Origin: Pseudoalteromonas sp. 3D05
GTDB taxonomy: Bacteria; Pseudomonadota; Gammaproteobacteria; Enterobacterales; Alteromonadaceae
Assembly: GCF_002723455.1 (NCBI RefSeq)
Contig: NZ_PDUS01000018.1
Location: forward strand, 34,413 to 98,412
Length of the DNA: 64,000 nucleotides
Direction: 5' to 3'
Shown: positions 1 to 11,094 of the stretch, piece by piece
Position numbering within the stretch: the stretch's first letter is position 1
Layout of the letters: the number at the start of each line of letters is the position of its first letter
Position numbers and translations under genes: made by a program
The notes under the pieces: generated by a model
Seen by the model: only the letters and a program-made list of their open reading frames with translations
Told to the model about the DNA's origin: nothing
The model's database searches: none

Positions 1-148
1 GAGACGTTAAACGGTCAATAATTTGTAAAGCAGCTGCATCGTCTGCTGCTGAATTTACTTTTTTACCTGTAGCAAGTTGTTCTAAAAGCTTATTACCCGT
101 TTGCTGAGTTTGGTTTAAAATATTTGATGAAGGTGATTGAATTTTCAT
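1..148 (-). CDS. Flagellin-like protein, N-terminal fragment (runs off window)
   Basis: The reverse strand from an ATG at 146-148 gives 49 residues that continue past the window start. The fragment ends with a flagellin D0/D1 signature ([18 protein letters not shown]), matching [16 protein letters not shown] in the flagellins at 39-42 kb. The first residues (MKIQSPSSNIL) differ from the MALYVNTNVS of the other three copies, so this is a divergent paralogue. A GGAG sequence lies about 8 bases upstream of the ATG. It places a flagellin-type gene on the far side of the sugar island. The C-terminal part is unseen, so whether it is intact is unknown. Confidence 0.8.
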   Translation of the reverse strand, partial: MKIQSPSSNILNQTQQTGNKLLEQLATGKKVNSAADDAAALQIIDRLTS

Positions 149-235
149 AACAGGGCTCCGACACACTGAATTGGTTAAATTATAGCTTAATTTGCCAATT
201 TTTGCACTATGTACCATGGTTTAATTAAATTAACT

Positions 236-251
236 TGGCATCGTGCTTGCT
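236..251 (+). promoter_or_regulatory. Sigma-54 (RpoN) promoter upstream of pseB
   Basis: The sequence TGGCATCGTGCTTGCT fits TGGCAC-N5-TTGCW with one mismatch and has the required GG-N10-GC spacing. It lies about 95 bases before the pseB start and points into it. Sigma-54 drives middle flagellar genes in Vibrio-like bacteria, so this would place pseudaminic acid synthesis in the flagellar hierarchy. Confidence 0.7.
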
Positions 252-281
252 ATCAAACTAAGTTAATATGTAAAGTACTGA

Positions 282-2497
<2,216 letters not shown>

Positions 2498-2553
2498 AGT
2501 TTTCAACCTTTTTGACGATATAAATATGTCATTTTATGAAACATGAGGCTGCT

Positions 2554-3690
2554 ATGCTACAAACTCACCCAACGTTCAAACTCGCATTTATTGGCGGGGG
2601 TAACACATCTGCAGTTGGCTATGTTCACTTTTGTGCAGCTCACATGGATCATAAGTTTCAAGTTGTTGCTGGTGCTTTTTGTCGTAACCAAGAAAACAAC
2701 AAAGCGACAGGTGTTCATTGGGGTGTTTCCTCAGAGCGCGTTTACGATGATTGGAAGCAGATGGTCGAAATAGAACGAGAGAATATAGATGCATTTGTAG
2801 TGCTCACTCCCACACCACATCATTTAGAAGTTCTACAATATTTATTTGAAAAAAAGCTACCCGTGATTTGTGAAAAAGCCATGGTATGCGGCCCAAAAGA
2901 AATCGCTGCACTTAAGCCATATTACGATCCTGAAAAACAATTTTTAGCGGTAACCTTTAATTACAGTGGATATGCTATGGTGCGAGAATTAAAGCACTTA
3001 ATTAGCTCAGGAAAGTTAGGGGAAATTCAAAAAATTCATTTAGAAATGCCACAAGAAGGCTTTCGCCGACCTCCTGATATTGCGGGTAAAACGTCGCAAC
3101 CGCAAGCATGGCGACTGCAAGACGCTGAAGTACCTACAATCTGCCTAGATTTAGGTGTACACCTTCACCATTTAAGTAGTTTTTTATTAAATGAAGAGCC
3201 AAGTCACACCCTTGCTGAATTTAGTAACCACTCTCAATACATTGACTTAGTCGATGACGTACAAATGTTATTAAAGTACGCCAGTGGCATCAAAGGTAGC
3301 ATGTGGATGTCGAAAACAGCGATTGGGCACAGAAATGGACTACAAGTTAGAGTTTATGGTGATATTGGGAGTGCCAAGTGGCTGCAACTAAACCCCGATG
3401 AGTTAGAACTTAATTTTAATGATGGTCGAAGGGAAATATTAGACCGTGCAGGTCAATGCGATTACGCACACCAATTTAGATATAACCGAATGAAGCCAGG
3501 CCATCCCACTGGCTTTGTCGAAGCGTTTGCAAACTTATACAGCGACATAGCCGAGGAGCTAACATCTTTTCAGCAAGGTCAAAAAAGCAAGAAACCATAT
3601 GTGTTTGGTTTAGAGCATGCAGCAGATGGTTTAAATCTGTTTGCTGCCGCAAAACGCTCAACAAAAACGCTTACTTGGGAAGGCATTTAG
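2554..3690 (+). CDS. Gfo/Idh/MocA family NAD(P)-dependent oxidoreductase
   Basis: The product has an N-terminal Rossmann domain (KLAFIGGGNTSAVGYVHF) and the family's catalytic-region EK motif (PVICEKAMVCGP), followed by the usual alpha/beta C-terminal domain. Such enzymes oxidise or reduce sugar hydroxyls, often on nucleotide sugars. I chose ATG 2554 because GAGG sits 5 bases upstream; ATG 2536 has no ribosome site. It lies 56 bases after pseC, probably in the same transcript, and converges with the ligase gene with a single base between stops. It is not one of the classical Pse enzymes, so it may make a variant of the sugar. The substrate is unknown. Confidence 0.8.
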   Translation: MLQTHPTFKLAFIGGGNTSAVGYVHFCAAHMDHKFQVVAGAFCRNQENNKATGVHWGVSSERVYDDWKQMVEIERENIDAFVVLTPTPHHLEVLQYLFEKKLPVICEKAMVCGPKEIAALKPYYDPEKQFLAVTFNYSGYAMVRELKHLISSGKLGEIQKIHLEMPQEGFRRPPDIAGKTSQPQAWRLQDAEVPTICLDLGVHLHHLSSFLLNEEPSHTLAEFSNHSQYIDLVDDVQMLLKYASGIKGSMWMSKTAIGHRNGLQVRVYGDIGSAKWLQLNPDELELNFNDGRREILDRAGQCDYAHQFRYNRMKPGHPTGFVEAFANLYSDIAEELTSFQQGQKSKKPYVFGLEHAADGLNLFAAAKRSTKTLTWEGI

Positions 3691-3691
3691 G

Positions 3692-5215
3692 TCACCCTTT
3701 ACCCTGTAAGTATGCCTGTTTAATGCTTGGTTTATGAATCTTACCCATTTCTGTTTTTGGTAGAGCCACCATATCAAATAAAATTCGGGGTTGTTGATAA
3801 TCAGTTAGCTCTTTTAGTAAATGCATTTGTAATTGAGCTTTTGCATTACTAGGTGCTTTATCACTGCATACATATGCTAGCAAAATAACTTCTCCGAACT
3901 TTTCATCCTCTATACCAAATGCTGCACACTCAACCACCCAAGGTAAGTAATTGCTCACCAACTCTATATCGCTTGGATAAACATTTATTCCCCCAGATTT
4001 GACTACTTCTTTAGTTCGGCCTACATAATAAAGGTAGCCATCATCATCCAGATAGCCTAAATCTCCGGTAAAAAAGTACCCTTCATTATCATAACTTAGC
4101 GCTGTTTGCTCTGGTAAATTATAATATCCCAAAAATGCAGTAGACGAGCAACAAGCTATTTCACCAACACTGCCTTTAGGTAAAGTGTGACGCTCAGAAT
4201 CACATATTTTTATTCTCAAGTTTGGTAAAGGTTTACCTACACTATTAATCGGAACATTAGGTTGAGTTATATCAAAATCACTGATAACCCCCATTTCTGA
4301 TGCTCCATAGCATTCATGAAAGCGGCAGTTAAGGGCTGATAAGAGCAGCTTCTTATCTTCACTCTCAAGGGTAGCTGAAGATGATACTACACATTTTAAA
4401 CTTGTTAATTGCGCTTTTTTTAACTTTGGAAGTAGAGCTTTTAATTGACTTGAAACAGCAAATAAAAAGCTTATTTTATGAACTTCAATCGCATCAAGCC
4501 AAGCATCTACAGAAAACTTGGCTAATATAACCACACTCGCACCTAACATTAACGGCATCAGCAGTGAACGCTGTGCAAGTGAATGATATAAAGGAGTTGA
4601 AACCATCACAACATCGCTTTTATCTAATTGGTAATATTGAACAGTCGCATCAAATGCGCGAACAATTTTAGTCGATTGAGTGAATACTATTGGTTTAGGC
4701 TGACCGGTTGAGCCCGAAGTCATAGTAAGAATAAAAGGAGCGTTAATATCCGCTGAAAAAGAATTACTTTGCTCAATAGATAATGACATTAACGAAGCCA
4801 TGTCCGTTACTCCGTCAATATCACCACCTACTGAAATGACTTTATCGCTAGGCAATAAATCGTTTCTTATTAGTTGATTTGCAACACTCACCCATGCAAT
4901 CGCGTAACTGCAATCAGCTACCTGTAACGCTTTTGATAAAGCTTGCCCTTTAAGAGTTAGTGGTAGTGGCGCAAGCGCAATGCCCAGCTTAGCCGCAGCT
5001 AATAAACAATATACAAACTCTAGGTTATTTGGACAAAATAAAGCGACTTTATGTCCTTGCTTAATCCCGTATCGAGTAAAGCCTGCAGCTAAGGAATCTA
5101 CCTTATTTATTAGCTGTTGATAATTAACTTGGGTCTGTTGATATATACACGCAACGTTATCAGGTTGAGTAACCGTGTGTGACTGGACAAGCTGATATAT
5201 ATTTTTATTGTGCAT
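3692..5215 (-). CDS. Acyl-adenylating ligase (ANL superfamily, acyl-CoA/acyl-ACP synthetase type)
   Basis: Activates a carboxylic acid as its acyl-AMP and passes it to a thiol, either CoA or a carrier protein. The 507 residues show the full ANL core: TMTSGSTGQPKP (P-loop), GASEMG, FTGDLGYLDDDG, VGRTKEVVKSGGINVYP and the late catalytic lysine region MGKIHKPS. It is the last gene of a - strand block and overlaps the end of the PseG fusion by 11 bases. A carrier protein gene lies just upstream at 6791-7033. I infer that it loads this carrier with a short acyl or hydroxyacyl group for the sugar. The acid cannot be read from the sequence. Confidence 0.82.
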   Translation of the reverse strand: MHNKNIYQLVQSHTVTQPDNVACIYQQTQVNYQQLINKVDSLAAGFTRYGIKQGHKVALFCPNNLEFVYCLLAAAKLGIALAPLPLTLKGQALSKALQVADCSYAIAWVSVANQLIRNDLLPSDKVISVGGDIDGVTDMASLMSLSIEQSNSFSADINAPFILTMTSGSTGQPKPIVFTQSTKIVRAFDATVQYYQLDKSDVVMVSTPLYHSLAQRSLLMPLMLGASVVILAKFSVDAWLDAIEVHKISFLFAVSSQLKALLPKLKKAQLTSLKCVVSSSATLESEDKKLLLSALNCRFHECYGASEMGVISDFDITQPNVPINSVGKPLPNLRIKICDSERHTLPKGSVGEIACCSSTAFLGYYNLPEQTALSYDNEGYFFTGDLGYLDDDGYLYYVGRTKEVVKSGGINVYPSDIELVSNYLPWVVECAAFGIEDEKFGEVILLAYVCSDKAPSNAKAQLQMHLLKELTDYQQPRILFDMVALPKTEMGKIHKPSIKQAYLQGKG

Positions 5216-6788
5216 TTGGATCCCACATTACAAAATTAAATTGCTCATCGGCTAAAGGGAATAGCTTTTGCGTAGTTTTATATTCAATAGAGTCTGTAGG
5301 CGTAGCAACAAACCCCATATATTTATTTAATAAATTGACGAATTTATTATCCTTATGGATCACCGCAAGCCAAATGGCCTCAGGGTGGCTGCCTTTACAA
5401 AAATCAAGTTGCCATTGTAAAGCGAGCATAGCTATTGGTAACGGAACATCGTGATTACAAGAAAACCAACCGCCATATAAATACTTATCTTTATATAAAT
5501 TATGCCAGATATACAAACTTGGAGATTGCTTGCTTCCCTTTCTATCTGTAATTACAAAGTTAGAACGTGATTGATTAAACCACCATAAATAATGGTCTAA
5601 GGGCTTGATATTGCTTTGCACGGTCATTCTGACACTATTGCTGGGTAAGTTTCTAGCCGCTAAATAGCTATTTATGTAGGTATCGTCAACTTGGCAGACT
5701 ACCAAACTATCTGTTAATTCAGTATGTACTTCGCAGTCCTGCTCAGCAGTAAAAAAGCAATTTTTTGATTTATCCTCACAGACAAGAGCATTAGCTATTC
5801 GCCTTGCACCATCGCCATCAACCGATATTTTTCTTTTCGCCACCAGCAACTGTAATCTTGGTAATTCGCTAAGAGCAATACTGATTAACTCACCTAATCG
5901 GGCAAAATCATCAATTGAAATGTCATTAATATGAAGGTAGTGGCCTAACCACTCCAAAATACCAATATCGTTAGTCTGGTTATCCTCTAGAGAAAAAGTA
6001 ATAGCGGGTGTTTGGGTCGCGGCACATTCATAAAAAGAGGTGCCTAATGCACCAACAAAAAGCGAGGCTCTTTCGTAGTAACCTTTTAGGCAAGTTACAT
6101 TCTCTAATACATTAATATTTGGGTGCGCTTGCCCAAGAGCGTATATCGTGTCTTTATTTGTTGCGTAAGGGCCTACAACTATATCAAAAAAAACATTTTC
6201 CTTGATGCTTTTTGATAAGCCTTCAAAAGTTTTTCTTATAATAAAAAGGTCACCACCGCCACCTAATGAAAATAAAACACGAACGGGAGACTGAGGCTCC
6301 AAAGTGCGCTTTTCGACAGTTCGATATGTGGGATCTAAAATACAATAACTCGGGCCTAAAAGACGATTACATTCAGCCGGCACTAGTGATTCATAACGGC
6401 TATTTGTATTTGGTCCTACCCACTTGTAATCAATCAAAAAGTCACAAATATGTTGTCGCTCGTTATCATCAATAATAGTTAAGGTAAAACCTGAATCTTT
6501 TATCAACTGCTCGTATTCTAGCGGTAACGTATAACTATCAACAATTAAATGCGATAGACTATTTTGATGCATATATTTAATCGTTAAAAGTGCATCTTTT
6601 TCATAATTTTGCCAATGAATATCAGCCACTTTAAAATCTTGATACAGCGTTTTGCTAAACTGACATAAATCGTCGAGTATAAAGTGGACACCTAATTGAT
6701 GTTGTTTTAATGCAGAAGCCAAATGCTTCATTCGCATTAAATGACCGATGCCATTGTCTTGCTTGTTAGTGATACGAATTGCAAACAT
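5205..6788 (-). CDS. pseG: PseG-type UDP-sugar hydrolase fused to a GNAT-like acyltransferase domain
   Basis: Residues 1 to about 340 match PseG, which removes UDP from 2,4-diacetamido-trideoxy-altrose. It has GIGHLMRM near residue 13, with His16 at the position of the PseG catalytic histidine, and the GT-B-like glycine loop SLGGGGD. The last 180 residues look like a GNAT domain (ARNLPSNSVRM followed by a Trp-rich segment and LLNKYMGFV). In Campylobacter these are separate proteins, PseG and PseH. Here the fusion could perform the C4 N-acylation and the UDP hydrolysis together. It is flanked by a carrier protein and an acyl ligase, so the donor may be acyl-carrier rather than acetyl-CoA. That is inference. 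Confidence 0.82.
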   Translation of the reverse strand: MFAIRITNKQDNGIGHLMRMKHLASALKQHQLGVHFILDDLCQFSKTLYQDFKVADIHWQNYEKDALLTIKYMHQNSLSHLIVDSYTLPLEYEQLIKDSGFTLTIIDDNERQHICDFLIDYKWVGPNTNSRYESLVPAECNRLLGPSYCILDPTYRTVEKRTLEPQSPVRVLFSLGGGGDLFIIRKTFEGLSKSIKENVFFDIVVGPYATNKDTIYALGQAHPNINVLENVTCLKGYYERASLFVGALGTSFYECAATQTPAITFSLEDNQTNDIGILEWLGHYLHINDISIDDFARLGELISIALSELPRLQLLVAKRKISVDGDGARRIANALVCEDKSKNCFFTAEQDCEVHTELTDSLVVCQVDDTYINSYLAARNLPSNSVRMTVQSNIKPLDHYLWWFNQSRSNFVITDRKGSKQSPSLYIWHNLYKDKYLYGGWFSCNHDVPLPIAMLALQWQLDFCKGSHPEAIWLAVIHKDNKFVNLLNKYMGFVATPTDSIEYKTTQKLFPLADEQFNFVMWDPNAQ

Positions 6789-6790
6789 AA

Positions 6791-7033
6791 TTATTGCTTT
6801 GCCAGAACCATATCAACAAATCCACTCACGTAATTTGTCTTTGGATCAAGTAATTCTTGAGGCTCAATTTTTATACCAAAGGTCAATTCTATTTGCATTA
6901 CTAGTGTCAGTATCTCAAATGAATCCAAGGCTATATCATCTTTAAATGAAAGCCCTAGTAAATTATCAATATCTACAGCACAACCCCGCTCTGTAAAAAA
7001 TTGATATAAAAAATTAATAAGTTGATTTTTCAT
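6791..7033 (-). CDS. Acyl carrier protein
   Basis: An 80-residue acidic helical protein with the phosphopantetheine attachment motif DSFE (Ser38 from the ATG at 7031-7033). A longer reading adding MYSKRFSL upstream is possible, but the ATG at 7033 overlaps the stop of the preceding FkbM gene as TAATG, so I prefer the short form. It is not the fatty acid synthase AcpP: the motif is DSFE rather than DSLD, and the gene lies among sugar genes. It is probably charged by the ligase at 3692-5215 and used by the GNAT-like domain of the PseG fusion. Confidence 0.83.
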   Translation of the reverse strand: MKNQLINFLYQFFTERGCAVDIDNLLGLSFKDDIALDSFEILTLVMQIELTFGIKIEPQELLDPKTNYVSGFVDMVLAKQ

Positions 7034-8121
7034 TAATGAGAACCTTTTGGAATACAATACAAGACGGTGCTTAACCCTAAATGTTCATGAACTCGTAAAT
7101 ACATATTATAATTAGGTTGTAATTTATCAATAAACTGGGGAAGCTCCCATAAATCTTTAGGCTTGTGATAAACACAAATAGCAAGTGCTGGCTGTTGGGT
7201 TTGAATTAAATTTCTGGCACCTTCAAGTGCAGCTAATTCAGCCCCTTCTATATCCATTTTTATATAGTTAATATCCATAGCTTGGCAAGTTGAATCTAAA
7301 TCTATAACAGATACTGAAGAGTCATTTATAACTTCACCTTGTATAATATTACTGGAACTTGTTTGTCCTTGATTAAAATTAAGTAAATCAACACACTTCC
7401 AAACCCCTGAAGGAAATGCTTGGAAAGAAATTTCAGGGTTTTGTTTCTTTAATTCTCTTTGTGTATTTGTAAGTACTTTAAAGTTAATTGTGTCGGGTTC
7501 AAACGAAGCGATATGCTCAATACTTATGATGTTTTTTTTATGCAGTTCTACGAACGCCTCAACGGTATCCCCAGTGTAAGCACCACAATCAATAAAACGA
7601 ATGGGTGATTGAAAATTGAAAGGTATATCATCAGGATAATACTCAACTTTTTTATCTGGTTCAGGGTAGTCATCAATTGAGAGAGATCCCCTAAATGCAC
7701 ACAGTTTATCTAATATATTTTTGCTTTTATTATCCTCTAAACGTGCACGTAACCATTGAATACTTGTATTATCCAGCATCTCATCATGATTTTTTCGCAT
7801 CCACAGATGCTCTAGCTGTGCATACTGGCTGAACACACCTGGAAATTTCTGTACAGCTTCGAAAAAACCAAGGACATTTTTATAACCGAGCTCTATGAGG
7901 CGCTCTTTAATTTGTTCTCTATTAGAGTTTACTAAAGGAGTAACAGCGATAATAACATTCATATTACGGTCAGCTGTTTGCTCGTCAAAAATAGGTAAAT
8001 CAAACTTCATCTGGTTAGCTAAACGTTGATCGATCCAACCACTTACGGGTGTATTTTGTTGTACTAATATCCTGTGAAAACACTCTCCAAAATGGCCAGC
8101 ACCGTAAATTAGATAGTTCAT
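7033..8121 (-). CDS. FkbM family methyltransferase with N-terminal nucleotide-binding-like domain
   Basis: Residues 1-95 form a small Rossmann-like module (LIYGAGHFGECFHRIL, then VIIAVTPLVNSNREQIKERL) like the N-terminal domain of PglD-type proteins. From about residue 160 comes an FkbM methyltransferase: FIDCGAYTGDTVEAF (SAM site), ASFEPDTINF, then YIKMDIEGAE. FkbM enzymes usually O-methylate sugars or natural products. It overlaps pseI by ATGA on one side and the carrier protein gene by TAATG on the other. A methyl ether on the Pse derivative or on its acyl group is a fair guess. Confidence 0.8.
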   Translation of the reverse strand: MNYLIYGAGHFGECFHRILVQQNTPVSGWIDQRLANQMKFDLPIFDEQTADRNMNVIIAVTPLVNSNREQIKERLIELGYKNVLGFFEAVQKFPGVFSQYAQLEHLWMRKNHDEMLDNTSIQWLRARLEDNKSKNILDKLCAFRGSLSIDDYPEPDKKVEYYPDDIPFNFQSPIRFIDCGAYTGDTVEAFVELHKKNIISIEHIASFEPDTINFKVLTNTQRELKKQNPEISFQAFPSGVWKCVDLLNFNQGQTSSSNIIQGEVINDSSVSVIDLDSTCQAMDINYIKMDIEGAELAALEGARNLIQTQQPALAICVYHKPKDLWELPQFIDKLQPNYNMYLRVHEHLGLSTVLYCIPKGSH

Positions 8122-9167
8122 TTAATCGCTCCCACGTGTTGCCAAGTCAGCGGCATGCCTTTTTTTATTGAGTTTGTTGCTATTCTGCCTGTGATAAACC
8201 CTAAATCCTTTGGCATTAACTCACCCACACCCGGCCTTAGGTTGACCACATTATCTTTGCTTAACACTTCACCGACAGCAATATCCCTCGCGGCAAATAG
8301 GCAACGTCTTGCTTTACTGGGCTCACTAGGGAAGTGTACATTCCCAAGAGCCAACTCAACTTGCCTGACTCCTTGAACTAAATCTTCAAGTTCATCCGGT
8401 GTCATGGAAAAAAAGCTATCTGCCGTTTCATCATCTTTACTCATCACAAAGTGCTTTTCTATTATGGTTGCCTTCATAGCGACAGATGCAACAGGCACAT
8501 GGTTACCTAATGTGTGATCCGATAAGCCAATTGGCACTTTAAAAAGGTCTGCTAAGTGAGGGATTGTTTTCAAATTAATGCTTTCAGGAGGAGCTGGGTA
8601 GCTACTTGTGCATTTTAATATAGCTAAATCCTTTATGCCTGCTTGGCGAGCAACTTTCACTGCTTCGTCAATTTCAGCAAGCGTTGCTCCACCTGTTGAC
8701 ATAATCACCGGCTTGCCTGTTGTAGCTACTTTTCGAATGAGATCATGATCGATCAACTCTGGTGAAGCTATTTTATAGGCAGGTGAATCAAAGGATTCCA
8801 ATAAGTCGACGGCAGAATCATCAAATGGTGAAGAAAAAATAGTGATACCTATTTCATTCGCTAGCTGAATTAAAGGGCCGTGGAAATCCCACGGCATAAA
8901 TGCCCCTTCGTATAAATCATATAAATATTGTCCTTGCCATGGACCTGCTGCTTCAAAATGCGGTAATTTGCAGTCCATTGTTAATGTATCCGCGCGATAA
9001 GTTTGCAGCTTAATTGCATCCGCTCCGGCTTCTTTAGCAGCTCTGACTAGCGCTTTAGCCTGCTCTAAATCTTGCCCATGGTTAGCTGACATTTCTGCAA
9101 TAATATACACAGGGTGGCCTGGCCCAATTTTTCTACCATCGATGGTAATTTCAGAATTAAACGCCAT
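8118..9167 (-). CDS. pseI: Pseudaminic acid synthase
   Basis: Condenses the PseG product with phosphoenolpyruvate to give pseudaminic acid. The 349 residues contain the NeuB-like TIM barrel (AEMSANHGQDLEQA, AIKLQTYRADT, ILKCTSSYPAP, GLSDHT, EKHF) and a C-terminal SAF antifreeze-like domain (RDIAVGEVLSKDNV). The length and sequence fit PseI rather than NeuB. It is first in its - strand block, with a good AAGGAG ribosome site. The intergenic 9168-9346 separates it from the divergent + strand block. Confidence 0.92.
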   Translation of the reverse strand: MAFNSEITIDGRKIGPGHPVYIIAEMSANHGQDLEQAKALVRAAKEAGADAIKLQTYRADTLTMDCKLPHFEAAGPWQGQYLYDLYEGAFMPWDFHGPLIQLANEIGITIFSSPFDDSAVDLLESFDSPAYKIASPELIDHDLIRKVATTGKPVIMSTGGATLAEIDEAVKVARQAGIKDLAILKCTSSYPAPPESINLKTIPHLADLFKVPIGLSDHTLGNHVPVASVAMKATIIEKHFVMSKDDETADSFFSMTPDELEDLVQGVRQVELALGNVHFPSEPSKARRCLFAARDIAVGEVLSKDNVVNLRPGVGELMPKDLGFITGRIATNSIKKGMPLTWQHVGAIK

Positions 9168-9346
9168 TTGCGCTCCTTATATTGCACTGTCAAAAATTTT
9201 TATATCAAAGCAAAATCCATACCTAATAACCTACAATAGCTTACGATTTGATAAACCATATTGATCCAAAAGGATTTTAACTTTTAAATTATGTGCAAGA
9301 GTGTAATGATTTGCTATATTTATCTCAATAATAATTACAATAACCT

Positions 9347-10078
9347 ATGACCATGTCTGATGTATTAATAATAATTCAAGCACGCATGACATCAACACGA
9401 TTACCTGCCAAAGTAATGTTGCCGCTTTGTGGTAAGCCGGTGTTACAAATTATGCTTGAACGTTTACCAAACTGGCACGATAAAATCATCGTCGCAACCA
9501 CGAATGACGGTACAGAACAGCCAATCTTAGATTTGTGTACACAGCTAAATATTAAAACCTACCAAGGAGATACACAAGACGTACTAAGTCGCTATTATCT
9601 AGCAGCTAAACACTATGATGCTCAATCAACTACAACCATAGTTAGGTTAACGAGTGATTGCCCACTAATTGATGAAGAGTTATGTAGTAAAGTAATTAAT
9701 AAAAGAATAAGTCAAAACTATGACATGGTAAATTTAGGTCCTCACAGTGGCTACCCTAGAGGGCTCGATTGCTGTGCATTTTCATTCCATTTACTAGAGA
9801 ATACTCATCTAAAAGCAACATCACAGAATGATCGTGAGCATGTAACTTTAGGCATGGCAAAATTTAATACAATAACGACCCACACGTTCAGTGCGCATGA
9901 AGATTATAGCCACTTTCGCCTCACACTTGATGAACCAGACGATTACAAAGCAATTACCGCTGTTTATGAACACTTTTTGAATAAAGTTGATTTTTCCTAT
10001 AATGATTTAATAAAAACATTAAAGGAAAACCCCCACCTCACCGATATAAATAAACACGTAGAGCAAAAGTCTACTTAA
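9347..10078 (+). CDS. SpsF-like cytidylyltransferase (probable CMP-pseudaminic acid synthetase)
   Basis: A 243-residue nucleotidyltransferase with the signature IIQARMTSTRLPAKVMLPL and later LTSDCPLID, typical of the SpsF/COG1861 branch of the CMP-KDO synthetase fold. Canonical PseF proteins belong to the NeuA-like branch (IPARGGSKRIP), and none is visible in the window. Because the other core Pse enzymes lie on both sides, I infer that this protein activates the nonulosonic acid with CTP. It is the first gene of the long + strand block. Confidence 0.75.
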   Translation: MTMSDVLIIIQARMTSTRLPAKVMLPLCGKPVLQIMLERLPNWHDKIIVATTNDGTEQPILDLCTQLNIKTYQGDTQDVLSRYYLAAKHYDAQSTTTIVRLTSDCPLIDEELCSKVINKRISQNYDMVNLGPHSGYPRGLDCCAFSFHLLENTHLKATSQNDREHVTLGMAKFNTITTHTFSAHEDYSHFRLTLDEPDDYKAITAVYEHFLNKVDFSYNDLIKTLKENPHLTDINKHVEQKST

Positions 10079-10146
10079 GTTAGGCATAATAATTGTATAT
10101 CATTGAACATTATATTTATGACTACCATAGAATTAGAGAATATTAA

Positions 10147-11094
10147 ATGAATCCAAAAACAATATTAGTTACCGGTGCGACTGGCTATAAAGGAACCGTC
10201 TTGGTTCCAAAACTGCTGGCTTTAGGGCATCGCGTAATCGCATTTGACGTCCAATGGTTTGGTAATTTTTTACCCCCTCATGACAACCTCTCAGTCATTA
10301 AAGGTGACGTATGCGACACTGATACGATTAACTTAGACGGTGTGGATTCTATTATTCATCTTGCTTCTATCGCAAACGATCCCTGTGGTGATTTAAACCC
10401 TAAATTAACATGGGAGGTAAGCGCACTGGCAACAATGCGTTTAGCTGACAAAGCCAAACGCTGTGGAATAAAACAGTTTATTTATGCGTCATCGGGTAGC
10501 GTTTACGGCGTTAAAGATGAAGAGCAAGTAACTGAGGACTTAACGCTTGAGCCTATTTCTGAATACAACAAAACAAAAATGGTTGCAGAGCGTGTACTTC
10601 TTAGTTACGCCGACGACATGGCAGTTCAAATTGTACGCCCAGCAACTGTATGCGGCTTATCTAAACGAATGCGCTTAGATGTTTCTGTCAATATGCTGAC
10701 AATGCAAGCTCTTAAAAATGGAAAAATTACAGTGTTTGGCGGCGATCAAGTCAGACCAAATATTCATATTGACGATATTACTGATCTCTATATTTATATG
10801 CTGGATAATCCAGAGAAAGTCTCGGGTATATTTAATGCAGGGTTTGAAAATATCTCAATTATGGATATAGCAAAAATGGTACAGGCTAAGATAGCATGTG
10901 AGATTGAAGTTACCCCTTCAAATGACCCTCGTTGCTACCGTATTAATTCAGATAAATTACTCGCAACTGGTTTTACACCCAATAAAAATGTCGACACTGC
11001 CATTACTGAAATTATTACAGCTTACAAGCAAGGTTTACTAAAAGATGAAGATCATTTTTACAACCTAAAATGGATGCAAAGAGAAGTTTTATGA
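10147..11094 (+). CDS. NAD-dependent epimerase/dehydratase (extended SDR)
   Basis: A 315-residue sugar-nucleotide epimerase or dehydratase type protein. It has TGATGYKGT at the N terminus (GxxGxxG), IIHLASIANDP, YASSGSVYG and an intact YNKTK (YxxxK) active site, then VRPATVCG and IHIDDI. The +1 family members act on UDP-, GDP- or dTDP-sugars; the substrate is not readable. It follows the SpsF-like gene after 68 bases and overlaps the SIS gene by ATGA. Confidence 0.82.
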   Translation: MNPKTILVTGATGYKGTVLVPKLLALGHRVIAFDVQWFGNFLPPHDNLSVIKGDVCDTDTINLDGVDSIIHLASIANDPCGDLNPKLTWEVSALATMRLADKAKRCGIKQFIYASSGSVYGVKDEEQVTEDLTLEPISEYNKTKMVAERVLLSYADDMAVQIVRPATVCGLSKRMRLDVSVNMLTMQALKNGKITVFGGDQVRPNIHIDDITDLYIYMLDNPEKVSGIFNAGFENISIMDIAKMVQAKIACEIEVTPSNDPRCYRINSDKLLATGFTPNKNVDTAITEIITAYKQGLLKDEDHFYNLKWMQREVL

